Shown here: in pieces, positions 1 through 33,849 of the stretch
How the letters are laid out: each line of letters starts with the position of its first letter
Position numbering within the stretch: the first letter of the stretch is position 1
From: Apoda limacodes
Taxonomy: Eukaryota; Arthropoda; Insecta; Lepidoptera; Limacodidae
Assembly (NCBI GenBank): GCA_946406115.1
Contig: OX291541.1
Coordinates: forward strand, 21,049,908 to 21,113,907
DNA: 64,000 bases
Reading direction: 5' to 3'
The notes under the pieces: model-generated
What the model was told of the DNA's origin: nothing
The model's input: the letters and a program-made list of their open reading frames with translations, nothing else
Databases searched by the model: none
Translations under genes and position numbers: made by a program

Positions 1-296
1 ATCAGAAATTTTGAACCTTTGTACCATGGTATAAAGCTTAGGAAATAATTCTTTTTGCATATGTAGGTACTCAAATTTTACATACAGATAGAATACTATG
101 TTTATTTAACTCAGAGTATATTGTAATATGCTTCTGATTTTAACTAATAAAGATAGATAATATATAATAAATAAATGTACTTAAATATCCATAACCTATA
201 AAATAATTTGCATTATAAATATACTAGCTTCAGCCAGCAGCTTTAGAAAAAAAACCCACCACTTGTCATCCTCTCTCTCTCTCCCTCTGTACTTAC
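1..296. other. Intron before the missing last ZSWIM exon
   Basis: AT-rich sequence with no open frame resembling the ZSWIM C-terminus on the minus strand. A short CT run (270-287 on the plus strand) lies just inside the donor of the exon at 297. Nothing else recognised. Confidence 0.6.
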
Positions 297-22252
<21,956 letters not shown>

Positions 22253-22790
22253 CTGAAGAAAAACACGTAATGTTTATTATTTTATTTAACTCTTCTAGTA
22301 AACCTTAACTTTAATATAGTGTTTAAATAATTAAAGTTAATAGGTATGCATTAAGGTAAATATAAGTATAATTTTATATTATATTAAGTATAATAAAAAT
22401 GCGATTTCTTCCAGCCAACCTCAGGGTGACTCCGAAAGCTGATAATAATTTATGTAGGTAAGAAGGTCCAAAAATAATTATCAATATATTTCACAAACTA
22501 TTTATAAATATATTCAATCTATTTATATATCTGTATATACATATGTAGAAAATGAATACAAAACCATATATAAATTATTAACTAAGTAATTGTAGAAGTT
22601 AATAGAAAATTTTAAACAGTAATTTGCTAGCTTTATAGCTACTTCACATACTGTGTAACAAATGTTACAAAGCGAGCAATTACAAGTTTTAACTTTAGCT
22701 AAAAGTTTTTAATTCATAATCTAGTGGTGGCGTTGTTTTCTCTACTACTATTCCCGATATTTCAATTGTGTTTTGGTGAGTTTATTAATT
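22253..22790. other. Start of the very long upstream intron; nothing recognised
   Basis: AT-rich sequence directly upstream of the first ZSWIM exon in the window. No open frame resembles the expected ZSWIM N-terminal exon. Confidence 0.5.
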
Positions 22791-22794
22791 TATT

Positions 22795-22965
22795 CACCTT
22801 ATAAACTATCGAGTTTCTTGCCGGATTCTTCTCGATAGAAATCAACTTTGTGAACCGGAGGAGTGGAAGCTTTCAAAAAATAGTATTTCATGACTGTGAC
22901 AATTCAGAAGTGTTTGTAAAACTTATTTGAATAAAAAAAAAACTTTGAATTTGACTTAATATTTT
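22795..22965 (+). mobile_element. LINE 3' tail (family B)
   Basis: ATCGAGTTTCTTGCCGGATT then CTTCTCGATAGAAATCAACT, GACTGTGACAATTCAGAAGT and GTTTGTAAAACTTATTTGAA, ending TTTGAATTTGACTT. The last part is like the tail of the LINE fragment in the palindrome (AAAAGTGTTTGTAAAATCCT). A further remnant of this tail is at 23390-23455. Confidence 0.55.
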
Positions 22966-23140
22966 TATTTATTTACTAGCAAATGTGATAAAAACATTTT
23001 GTGTATAACTCGAGTGGAATGGAAAACACAAATTTGAGTCATAAGCCTTTGGCCTTAGGCTTCTAATAGCCACTCGTTAGTACTTTTCTCCTGTACAGTC
23101 TAATACTTTAAATAGCACAGGGGACTCTATATACATGGTG

Positions 23141-23158
23141 CCCCCCCCCCCCCCCCCC
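23141..23158 (+). repeat. Poly-C tract of 18 bases
   Basis: An uninterrupted run of 18 C in an AT-rich region. Unusual in this genome and prone to sequencing error. Confidence 0.95.
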
Positions 23159-23459
23159 GTCTGCAAGCTGAAAAACAATAGGCGATTGAAATATTACATA
23201 ATTTTTTTTTAAATCAAACTATTTACATTGTAAATCTTGTTTATTAAGTGTTTCAATACAAAACATGTATTTATTAGTTGATTCACATAATATTATGTTT
23301 AGTTTGTGATTTTACAAAGAGGACCTATTGGAAGCACGCAAAAAAACAGTATTGTAATTAGTTTGTAAAGCTAGTTGTACTTAATTCACTTGACGATTCG
23401 AAAGTGTGCTTAGTAACCCATTTGAAAAAAAAGATTGAAAAATTTGATATTTAAAACTA

Positions 23460-25410
23460 TGCGGAAAATTGCACATTACCGTATGGGCTTCCTTCCGTAT
23501 TCTGTGGCATGGCGATGGCGCAGCTATAATTACTTTACAGAAAATGTTATACGTGACACCAAATACCGTTTGTGTATTTGTGACAAATACGTGTTGGGAC
23601 ATACCAACTATCGTGTTAGCATACTACCGTAATAGAATAGGTATGTACTATACGTTTTTGTCATACATAGTCGTTGTATTTCAAAACGTGAGTGTAAATT
23701 CCACTAAAAACAAATATATTTATAAACATTAAAAAGGAGCCAAGTTCTTTGGAATATTTTTGAGCAGCAAAAATATTGAATTCAACCAAGTTTAAACAAT
23801 TCTTCCTTTCCACATTTACTGATGTAAGTACTAAACTCAAAACAAAAAAAACAGTCATTGCACAATTATTATATTTCTAGCTAAATGAGTTAATAAGCTG
23901 TTTTGATGAAAACTATGATATTGAAACTTCCAAGCCGTCAACATTTATAATTAAATCGCTGACCGTATATATACTGGCCAAAAGAGTTTTGAATAGCTTC
24001 TTAAAAATTTTTCTGATTTAGTCAGAAGGAATTATCGTACTAGCACGCAAAAACTAAGGCGGCGAAATTAAGGCAATTGTCGTAATTTAATTAAGTGACA
24101 TTTCACTTTCTAAATAAAGCTATATCCTTCTGTTTCACATATTCTAGGGTTAGTACGTGTAGATAACAACCTGTCAAATTTAGATTTTGAACAATATGAA
24201 GATACTGTATCTTTACTTAAATATCATTGGTCAGAAGTAAAATAACTGTAAACAGACTAAATACAGTATCGTATATCTCGTAGAATTAGTAGGTTTTAAT
24301 TAAATAAATAGAAATTTATCTTTCTATTTTTCATTTTATACGCCTTCCTCAGGAATGTATAAGCGAAAGAATAATCAATATATGATAAATATGTTATGTA
24401 TTCTTATTGTGTTATAATATTCTTATAACCTGAATTATTCTTATGGTATAAGACCTTTTGAGACTTGTTTTTATATGGGTTTTAGATGACTTTCACAACT
24501 TCAATAGGTCGCTAAGGCTCTTGCCACACGATTTTACGATACAACACGATCGACCTTTCGATTCTATTAAAGTAGGTTAGGGCAGAATTTATCCGTGTCC
24601 TTTTATTAACAACTATATCAATGGTGCAACAATCTGTTACGCACGGTTCGAGGTTGGCGTTTTCACTTCTGTGAAAATTCATCAATTTGGTGTTATTTTG
24701 TTGTAAGAAAGAAGTAGCAATAACTAATGCAGGCAGAACAAGTGGTTGCGAGAAGAAATCTGACTTATTACTTACTAGATATAATTTAAAATATATCTAG
24801 AGAGACAGCAGTAAATGCGCCAAGTCAATGTCTTTATTACATTCATGAATATTACGAAAAATAAGATTTAAAAAGACTTAAGTAGTCTGTCTATATACGG
24901 TTTTGTTCTGAGGTCACTCAGAGATTAAAGATTTTTATTTGAAGGAATTTAAACACAAAAATGTTCTACTAAGTTATAAACAAAATTAATTTGTCAGTCG
25001 GTATTTTGATGATGCCACATCCAGGTTTTATCATTTGTTTAGAGTTACATAATAGTGTATACCACACCTCTTTCTATATAACTTTTGAGCTATGATTTAG
25101 AGAGTTGCCGAGACTTAAACTGGCATTTGTTGATGAAGCCCTCGTAGCCCTGTCTATGCGTGGTTCAGTCTAGACTCTAGATATCTCCAACACGTAGAAC
25201 GTGAAGGTTGACCAGCGACTGTAGTGAAGCGACTTGTCAGCAAATTCTTACTGTATTATGCATTGAAATGATTCAAGTGCAAAGATAATTTTACATGCAA
25301 ATCTGAAATTACGGAAGCTTTTAACTCGATGGATATCGCATCCTGTTCTGATCTGAGTCCTGGACTATTATGGTCGATCTCAGAACACGCAACTATATGT
25401 AGACTTAGAG
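23460..25410. other. Non-coding, nothing recognised
   Basis: AT-rich, with a few short chance frames (23435-23732 plus, 23381-23858 minus) that show no domain, no splice context and no codon bias. Confidence 0.45.
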
Positions 25411-25414
25411 GCGT

Positions 25415-25760
25415 ATGTCGGCCATCAGTGGGACACAAAAGGTCTCCAATCTAGTGCTACGACGCGTTGGACAGAAACGCAAACTATTTCAGATCATCAA
25501 GGTGAGTAAAAAGGCATATCTGGGGCGCGTTATGAGACACGATATATGCGAGCGCCTGCAGCTCCTTATCACGATGGGCAAGATAAGGATAATTGCTGGT
25601 AAAAGATGCGACTGCCGCAGAAAAAAATCCGGTAGCGCAACATCTGCGAGTGGATGGCAATCGGGAGTGCTGTCCAGCTGTTTAGCGTAGCGAAAGACTA
25701 TGCCAAATTTGCAGAGTGACTACCAACGTCCACCAGTTGTAGAGGCAGCACAAGAAGACG
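25415..25760 (+). mobile_element. LINE ORF2 C-terminal fragment
   Basis: Plus frame reads VLRRVGQKRKLFQIIKVSKK, AYLGRVMRHDICERLQLLIT, MGKIRIIAGKRCDCRRKKSG, then continues in another frame. This matches the VLRRVGRERELLNTIKKRK-AYLGH(V)LR-YRLLQLI-MGKI pattern of a common insect LINE family. Truncated and non-functional. Confidence 0.65.
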
Positions 25761-25839
25761 ACGAATTTGACGGAAGACCAGTAACGACTGCATGTAGAGA
25801 AGTATCGTCAATGATAGTAAAGTATGATTGAGGATATAT

Positions 25840-26112
25840 TGGCTTTTCATAATATTGTGACAGGTGACGAAAGCTAGGTGAACTTTTGAAGATTTACCAA
25901 CAAAAGTTCAGAAAAGTTGAAGCATTGGTGTGGAAATTATTGCTTCTTTTCTCGACAAATTATGACTTAAAGACCAAAGGACAGTGACGTCAACTCTTGC
26001 TTGCCCAGAGTCTAGTAAAGTTCGTAAAAAGCATACTTACAGCAATGTCGTCTTTCACCACGACAACGATTATGCACATTACGCTAAGGTAACGGAAGCG
26101 TTTAAGAGCCTC
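25840..26112 (+). mobile_element. Decayed mariner-type transposase fragment
   Basis: With frameshifts the plus strand reads IVTGDES (25853-25875), then CPESSKVRKKHTYSNVVFHH DNDYAHYAKVTEAFKSL split over 26000-26110. IVTGDES..Y and (V)FHHDNA..H.A are the two catalytic-Asp neighbourhoods of mariner DD34D transposases. The middle is shortened and there are stops. Confidence 0.6.
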
Positions 26113-26114
26113 TA

Positions 26115-27985
26115 AAGAGGAAATATTAGACCCAAGCGAATAAACACATAGGCATTTCGAAATACAATTGATGTCGCGCTAAGACCTGGGCCAAGACTCC
26201 GATGTGCGATAGGGACAACTTAGTACAATTTATCAGAATCGGTGTTTTATAATCCCCACTTTTCTCCTCCAAATCTCAACCGAATTGTATAAAGATTACT
26301 TATCCTGGAAGTTAATGAATTATTCTGTCTGTGTGTAACGTTTACATAAATTGTGTAGTTTATATATTCGTACAGAGCAAGTCTGAAAATTGTATAAAAA
26401 GACTTTTAAAGCTACGGCCCTAGTTATTTTTACAAATTGCATTAGAGTATATCACATTATATAAAAAAAATTTTGGTCAAATGCTAAGATGCAGGGAGGA
26501 AAAAGGGGAATGAGTTTGTATGGGGAAAACTAGCCTGATACTAAATGTAAATGAAGAGTTGATAACGTATCCGCTATGCTATAGCTCAGACTTTTTGTCA
26601 CACTTTGTGTCCCTTTTTTATTTCCTAAAAACTTAGAGGCAGACGTTTTACGAGTCCTGAATCCACAATGAGTGTGTTCTACAAAGCCATTGAAGAAGTC
26701 GCTAAATTGTGCGAGGGCATATACTTTAAAAAGGAATAAATGTATCATAAACATAATATCCTTTTATTTATCAGAATCCAGAAGTGTCAGTATAACCTAT
26801 GTATTCATTACGGTAATTATGCGAGGTTTGAATATTGCGCTTAAGTATTAATTTTACTAAAGAATTGACAAACAAAATTTGTAACTCTCTCAGCTACATA
26901 AGACGTTAGGTTGGTATCGATTAGTATACACATAATTATATAGTCTGTGGTATCAAAATATTTTTTTGCTTACTATATGGTTTCCATTATAGACACACAT
27001 AACTAGACAGCACATTTCATAGCCAGATATGAAAAAAAAAAACGGTCTCAAAAGTGTGACAAAGACCTTGCCTTTTTCTACCTTATTTTATTGAATATAA
27101 AGAAAAAAAAATGGCGAATTTTGATAGAAAGCGAAAAAAGACCACAGGATTGCTTTGTCTCTTTCTACAGAAAGGTTAATTTTGCTAGGCTATTGCGAAG
27201 TACATAAGACAGATAACAAAACTTGAAGTCTGTAGTGGTTTCAAAAAGGAATAACGTATCGGAATCAAATTCAAAATAGTTTTACTATTCTTAGTATTTT
27301 AACATAATAGCCTGCTATAAAAAGAGATATACATGATTCGTATGATAAGGTATATGAATAAATAAAACTTAAAGTAACACTGGAGTTTAGAGCAGTAAGA
27401 ACGGATACATAAAAGCTATTTTTAAATAACAGTCAATATTTTGTAAATAACTGTTTCAATCAGATTGGTTTACAAAATAATCGACTACAATTCCTAGATT
27501 TTAACGATGTGTAGTTAAGAACGTGAGATTACGACTGTATCGCTGAAACAATCGTAGTATAATTAATCGCAGTATATGACTAAATCTAATGAATGTGTCG
27601 TTCCTATCCTGCGTACATTATTTTTCAGTAAAATCCATTTATACTGCAACATTTTCAGGTATCATGTTTGAAGATACCTTGTTAGTGAAAGTTTTTCTTT
27701 TTTAACTACTAAATATATATGATGATTTAAAATTTTGTTAAGAAATTAATGGTTCAGTTTATTTGGTATCGTCAGATATCATGTAAATTAGAGATGGCGT
27801 AGTTAAATAATTGGCATGATACATACCATATCTTAGGAATTAGTCCATAGGGAATTAAATCTCGTCTCGCAAGACCTCGAATCTCGAGAGATCTCCGCCA
27901 TTTTTTCGATATTCAATCTCAACGATAGGCAATCTCCTCGATACTATTGATCGAGTTTTTTTATCGAGATTTTGTGACAAGAGAG
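26115..27985. other. Non-coding, nothing recognised
   Basis: AT-rich sequence without recognisable exons or repeats. A minus-strand frame at 26530-26754 has no recognisable domain. Confidence 0.45.
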
Positions 27986-27989
27986 TGTG

Positions 27990-28165
27990 CGAATATTTCA
28001 TGTCCTGTGTATAACAGCCTACTTAGCAAAGTCCCAAGCCGTTGCCGAACGAGCTTATTTATAGCTTTTATAGCCGCAGGATATTTAGCTGCAGATAGAT
28101 TTGAGTCGATTAGCAGACGACATATTGAGTACTCTGTAATAATTCAGAAGCTATTTTGAAAACCA
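27990..28165 (+). mobile_element. Possible hAT transposase C-terminal remnant
   Basis: Across two frames the sequence gives VPSQAVAERAYL then AAGYLAADRFESI and SRLADDILST. This resembles the hAT dimerisation block (P.S....ER.FS.AG......R..L.......L). It is short and decayed; the call is tentative. Confidence 0.35.
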
Positions 28166-28700
28166 TAGTTAATTTACTTAATTATTTTTTCTTTCTTTTT
28201 CATGATGATGAAATGATGAATGTATCATTTCAAGATTAGTGAGTTTTTGTTTTTCATAAGTAGCTTTATTGTAGTGAAATATGCTGGTGACGGTAAGCCA
28301 TATAGCCGTCTTGTTTTTTTTTTGCCATGTCAATTATATTGCATTTTCAATTTTATGATTTTTTTACAATAGCTGTTATATTTTTAAACCAAATACGTAT
28401 CTCATAATATACTTCAGTCATGTACCTATCCAACAGAAACGTTATATACGTAGGTACATCCATATAACAAATCTAAAGAAAAGTGAAGTTCACGCCTATT
28501 TGCTGATTTTCAATCTTACAATCAAATAATATATATTCCACACCTAAATTATACATTTTAGAGATGGTACATAGGTATACCCTGTTTTTATGCAATTTTT
28601 TTTGAGCTAGATTTCATTTTTAGAAAACTTCGTTTTATCGTCGTCGTCGTTTCGTTTTCAAAACAAAATATGACAATACAAAAATATGACTCTTCCTGAC

Positions 28701-28769
28701 ATCTATTGGCGAGTAGTAATACAATTATTTTTACCCACACTGCCACACTTAAGCTACTCGACAATAGAT
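28701..28769. repeat. Short hairpin, 16-bp arms
   Basis: ATCTATTGGCGAGTAG (28701-28716) pairs with CTACTCGACAATAGAT (28754-28769) with one mismatch and a 37-base loop. The flanking motif ACAATAGATGGCG is a frequent dispersed motif in Lepidoptera, so it may be the end of a MITE. Confidence 0.65.
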
Positions 28770-28774
28770 GGCGT

Positions 28775-31100
28775 TGTTAAGTAACACTAAAACTAAAGGC
28801 GTTGTAAAAAAACTAGCGAACCTCGGTCCGCCAGGTACTTTAAGTTTATTTTACATACTTCTACAGGAATTTTATTGTAAAAATGAATTGGGACGCATTT
28901 TTAAGATTATTTGAAGGCAAGACATTTATTTGCAAGGATTTGTTCAATCAGGTCACGGAAATTAGGACGCACACAATTCTTGGGCCAAAATTAAATGACA
29001 TACTGTGTTTATATTTCATAACTGATAAAACCTATCGTATTGCATTTACGTATACTATATTTAATGTGTCAATTAAATGCATTTAACACTTTACTTAATT
29101 ATGGATGAATAAAAACAGTTAATAAATAATGCATCGTTGTCTATTGAAATATCCTACTGTATTGAAACCACTGTAATTATGTAGAACAGTTTGAATAGAA
29201 AAATATGCCTTTCTGCAGCATGTTGTTGTTAGCAACCCTTTCTTTTATCAACTCTGTGAAAACTACCTCATCACCTACGGTAGGTACTTATGACTATAAT
29301 TTAAGAACTGTTTTGATGTTTATTTTTACATCAACACTTTTCAAATTATAGACAGCCTAGCTTTAAAATTAGCATAAGTGGCGTACTTGCGGAAGTGATC
29401 CACAAAATTTTCTTTGTAAAAAGACAAAATTTAGGCTCCAGTTGTTTGCCCGAAAAATATTGCAAAACCTACTCGTAATAAAATAATATTATATATAGCT
29501 TGATTAAATAAACACATTCATAGAGTGTATATTATTTAGTAATAGCTAACAATTTCCAACCAAAAACACGTTTGCAAGAAAGTAAAAAAAAACAAAAAGT
29601 CGCTTAATTGAATAATAAATAGGCTACATATTACCTTATAACATTATTTTAATTTCATATGAATCAAAACTTTTAAATTATTAAAAATAATTTATTTATT
29701 AATTAAAACGTATTGCATTTATTTACTTGACTTGATGTATCTGCTTGTAATTATCTTAAATTATTTGTTTCAAACAAATAAAAGTATAATTTTTTATATC
29801 GGTGCAATCAGATAAAATTAATCAATCATTTACCCTTGGATTCGGGATAGTAATCATAGCGAGCGATGTGAAAACTATTCAACAACAAAAGAATGCCGTT
29901 GGACACAAAAAGTGCTTCAATTTGTAAAGGGACTGTGGTAATAAGAACACTATTCTAACACCCAATCAATTGTATACCTTTTTCACCTCTGCAAAGGTTC
30001 AATTTCCAACAAATATGGTTTCAAACACGTTTCACGTACTGTATTTTTTGCTTTTTACGCTTTGAACATGGCCACGGAGACGGAAACTGGCTGGCACTCG
30101 AGAAAAAGAACGTGTTTTTTGAAGACTAAAAAGCTGATAAAAGATATTAGCACAGCCACAAACTTTCTAAGACTTTTTTGCGAAAATTCAATTTGCTATC
30201 GTTTGCGTTAAATATGCGACAAGTACCAACACGTGGATTCATACATACGTGTATATTTATAACACACTTTTATATTTTCATAGCATAAAATTTTATTGGA
30301 TTTATAAACGATAGCGTTTATTTTCGTTATGTTGTGTATAAATACTATATTTAACATGCATGTGAGGGTATAAGTAATTCAGATATTTGATAAAATAAAC
30401 TATTATTATAAACTACCTACCATTTTTTATATACCTATGTATGTATAATTGGTTAATCAACACCAAAGGAGTAAACAATTTGGTCTTTAAAAATCACAGA
30501 TAAGGTACCTATCACAATAATTTTAAATTAGAAACTCATTGATGTAAGAAACTATAAATTTGTAAATAAGTTCTTATGCGTACCTAGTACCTACCTAAGT
30601 GATATCAGTGTTTAAATGCTACAATATGTTTATATTATGAGTAGTAGGTACATATTATGCGTAGCAAGCATAAGAAATCAATTAAAATTATGTAGGTAAT
30701 ATTTCAGTTAACATTTTATTCGAGTCAAATTAATAAAGGGAAAAACTTTACGTTAACAAACTACCTATGTCAGACGGTAACGAAAGTCACATTAGTGGGT
30801 GGGTACCTAGAGTTGGTAAGCAGCATGAGATATAATAAGTAGCGCTAGACGACCTTGTTCGCTAAATTCTATTTAGGTCAATAGCGAGGTCAAGGCTGCT
30901 TAGGTATATTGTAATAACAAATAAGTGAGTAAGCGATTACTTATTATTATTATTGGTTTATTGTAAATTATTGTAATTATTATTGTTATTATTATGTCAT
31001 ACAGGTGTTGTAAATTTTGATCAAATTTTTGGCGACATAGTATTAAAAATCTGACGGAAATGTTGAAGTATCTACAATACGTTATACTGATGCCATTTCA
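28775..31100. other. Non-coding, nothing recognised
   Basis: Very AT-rich. One 67-codon plus frame (28883-29086) has no recognisable domain, and nothing at its edges looks like splice sites. ATT-rich microsatellite-like stretch at 30940-31000. Confidence 0.5.
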
Positions 31101-31108
31101 ATAACTTT

Positions 31109-31666
31109 TCTATACTTATATTATAAAGAGGGAAGATTTGATTGTTTTTTTGTTTGTTTGTATTGGATAGGCTCCAAAACTACTGGACCGATTTGAAAAA
31201 ATCTTTTACCATTAGAAGCCGACATTATCCCTGATTAACATAGGCTACTTTTTACTTTCCTACGGGAAAACGGGTTATAGGACAACAGGTAGTAAGAATT
31301 ATCCTTCCGTACATTCCTAATTATTTAATTATGTAATTACTTCCTTTTTCACATAACTTTTAAACGGCTGAACCGATTCGGTTGAAGTTTTATATGGGTA
31401 TTTCGATGGTTTTCTGGATGATTTAAAAATACAATTGGACCCGGTAGGTGGCGCTGCTCTTGGTATGTCAACTATTAAACGGCTTGACCGATTGGGTTAA
31501 CATTTTGTATGTGTATTACCATGGTTTCACATTCAAAAACGAATGTTTTATGCCATTAAAGAAGAAAGATTTGATTGTTTGTTATTTTTCTATAATTGAG
31601 GAGTTGCCATAAGAACCTACGCCAATAACGAAATTTAGGGCGGGCGAAGCCGCTGGCAGAAGCTAG
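31109..31666 (+). mobile_element. Non-autonomous Helitron-like element
   Basis: Begins TCTATACTTATATTATAAAG and ends with hairpin GGGCGGGCGAAGCCGCTGGC then AGAAGCTAG followed by T. Inside, the phrase CTACTGGACCGATTTG and two diverged copies of a CGGCT(G/T)ACCGATT(C/G)GGTT segment (31368-31385 and 31480-31497) suggest an internal duplication. No coding capacity. Confidence 0.55.
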
Positions 31667-31669
31667 TGT

Positions 31670-33080
31670 TTAATAAATACCAATCTAGAACTCAAAAATA
31701 ATAAAGATAATATGTACCCGTGCGAAGTCAGACAAGTTGTTATGTACACATTATGCTAAACAAATGAAGCAATCCGAATTAATCCTTATTTACAAAAATA
31801 AATTGCTCATGTTTTATTAATATATTTCGTCGAGACGTACTTCTTATTTGAGTAAAATGTCCTTTACCACAGCAAAATAATTGTTTTTAAATTATACTGA
31901 TTTGGTCATATATTTTTATCGGATCATCAATGTTTTTTTTTTGTTTTTAGCTATTTTACTTTAATTAGCCTTTTTTGTACACATAATAATTACATCAAAG
32001 CTATCTGTACATTTTAAGGGGTTTCTCCAAAATAAAACACAATGATTTTCCTTCTTTTTATATATCTTTTTTTTCGAACATCACGTGAACAGCTCTCGAC
32101 GAATTATAATGTATTTTCTGCGGTTCAAAATCCAAGGATAAATCTAAAAAAATGCGCTAGTTGCAGGTAAATTATTTCAACCTAATCGGTGACGCTGGCA
32201 AAAGTTTTATTATTTTATTTTTTTATACAAAACCACGAACATATAATTCCAACTGTCATAATGCAAATAAAACACACTGTATGTGTCATTAATGATTAAA
32301 TGTACAATAATAAAACACTATGTTGTATGTATGTATTTAAATCTTAAATTATTAGTCTCAATAAATTATCTGCGATTCAACTGTGCTTTAACTGGTTATG
32401 TATAATATTCATGATTTAATTAATATCGTTGTTATGATTCAACCGATTTGATACCAAAGGTTGTACGATCCGGTAGGTTATCGCTTGTTAATAAATAAAG
32501 AAAATAGGCACTTACAAAGCAACTGCAATAACACCGAAAATTACCCATAGGTTTTAGTAAATCAATCCTTAAAAATTTGTTTATTATTCAGTAAATGCAA
32601 AAAAAAATAAGCGGACATTCGTAATTTAGTACGTCATAAACCGGTAATTTTTGGGTAAATGCTATAAATTCACCAATAATAACAGTGCCCGTCGGTGTCG
32701 GTCCGTGCGCTATTTGGGTAATTTACGGCCGTACTTGTTTCACATTCGGGATGTAACTTTTGTACTCGACTGTATTGTGATTTTTATTTTAAAATTTATG
32801 TTATGTGTTGTAAATTGTTGAATTTTATTGTTCTTTGTTTGTACAGACTTTATTTGTAGCTTTTGATTAAATCAAAACCTTGCTTTGTGCTAGTCTTTAT
32901 TAAACAACCTAAATACATTTCCTACCGAAGACATATTCAACAAAAATAAAGCACTTGTGGTAATAAAAACAAAATTGAAATCAAGAAATGTTTTTCTTAA
33001 GCATGACATATTTTAATAATAATAAATATTATATGATTACATATATTCAACGGAAATAGTGTGCTATCTATCGAGTAAGC
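31670..33080. other. Non-coding; one moderately GC-rich patch
   Basis: Mostly AT-rich. At 32690-32740 there is a GC-richer patch (GTGCCCGTCGGTGTCGGTCC, TTTACGGCCGTACTTG) with no open frame of note. It could be a conserved non-coding element; unsupported beyond composition. Confidence 0.35.
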
Positions 33081-33081
33081 G

Positions 33082-33195
33082 AGACTCGTGAATTCGTGGG
33101 AAAAAATTATTGAAGTATGGCCCTCGCGAGCCGTGAATGTAAGTACTTGCATACATTTTACACCCGAATTCACGAGTCTGGAGTGCTCGAGACCG
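33082..33195. repeat. Dispersed repeat with 15-bp inverted arms, copy 1
   Basis: AGACTCGTGAATTCG (33082-33096) is the inverse of CGAATTCACGAGTCT (33165-33179). The right side (GAATTCACGAGTCTGG, then CCCAATAAGCTC) recurs at 37333-37372, so this belongs to a dispersed family. Confidence 0.65.
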
Positions 33196-33482
33196 TTCCC
33201 AATAAGCTCTCTGTTTATTAAAAGGCTTTCATTATCAAAGGACTTTAAGAATTAAATTTCAACGGACGTTTTACAATTGGTTGATAAGACAAGAAAGCAT
33301 GTCATTATAATATTATTCCAAAAAAAATATTCCGATATAGGTAAATAAAACTGCATAACCCAAAAAAAAACATAAACAATATTATTATTAACTTCTTCAA
33401 TTCCGAGATGGCCCACTTTTCAAGCACACATACAAAATACGCTTATGTGAGAAAATAACAACTGCTTGAATTCAAACCGGTT

Positions 33483-33843
33483 TGTTTACATTAATCACTG
33501 AATACCGCACTTGTGTGCGTCCAGACGCCTCTTCTTTGTGTGAGTCATGTCTCTACGTCACTTTGTTTACATTCTTAGAAGTGTGCTCCGTTAAATGTAT
33601 GGAGTAAATTTGAATTGTTTAGTTGTGTGCTTCGAGCACTTCACGTGGGTAGCGCACAGCACGTGCGAGTGTGGGTGTGTTCGCGTGTCGGCGTGACGTC
33701 ACGTCGCATTTCGTCACGATTTTTGTACGTGTGTGCGTATTTGATTTACATTGGATTTACAAAAGGACACCAGTGTGAGTAGCACGGTAACGGGTGGCAG
33801 GCAAGCGAAGTCAATGCTACATTTTTGTGACCTTAACCGCCAG
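33483..33843 (+). promoter_or_regulatory. Candidate promoter/enhancer cluster with a 5' splice site
   Basis: GC-richer than its surroundings, no repeat signature. Sites seen: forkhead-like TGTTTAC at 33483-33489 and 33564-33570; AP-1-like TGAGTCA at 33541-33547; E-box CACGTG at 33642-33647 and 33660-33665; CRE TGACGTCA at 33694-33701. Downstream, CCGCCAG|GTACGTA puts a good donor at 33843/33844 on the plus strand. A short frame starts at ATG 33814 and runs ten codons into that donor. It could be a non-coding first exon or alternative promoter antisense to ZSWIM, or an intronic enhancer. Confidence 0.4.
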
Positions 33844-33849
33844 GTACGT

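Noticed and set aside
28883..29086. 67-codon plus frame starting MNWDAFLRLF
   Set aside because: No recognisable domain, AT-rich codons, nothing in the surroundings suggests a gene.
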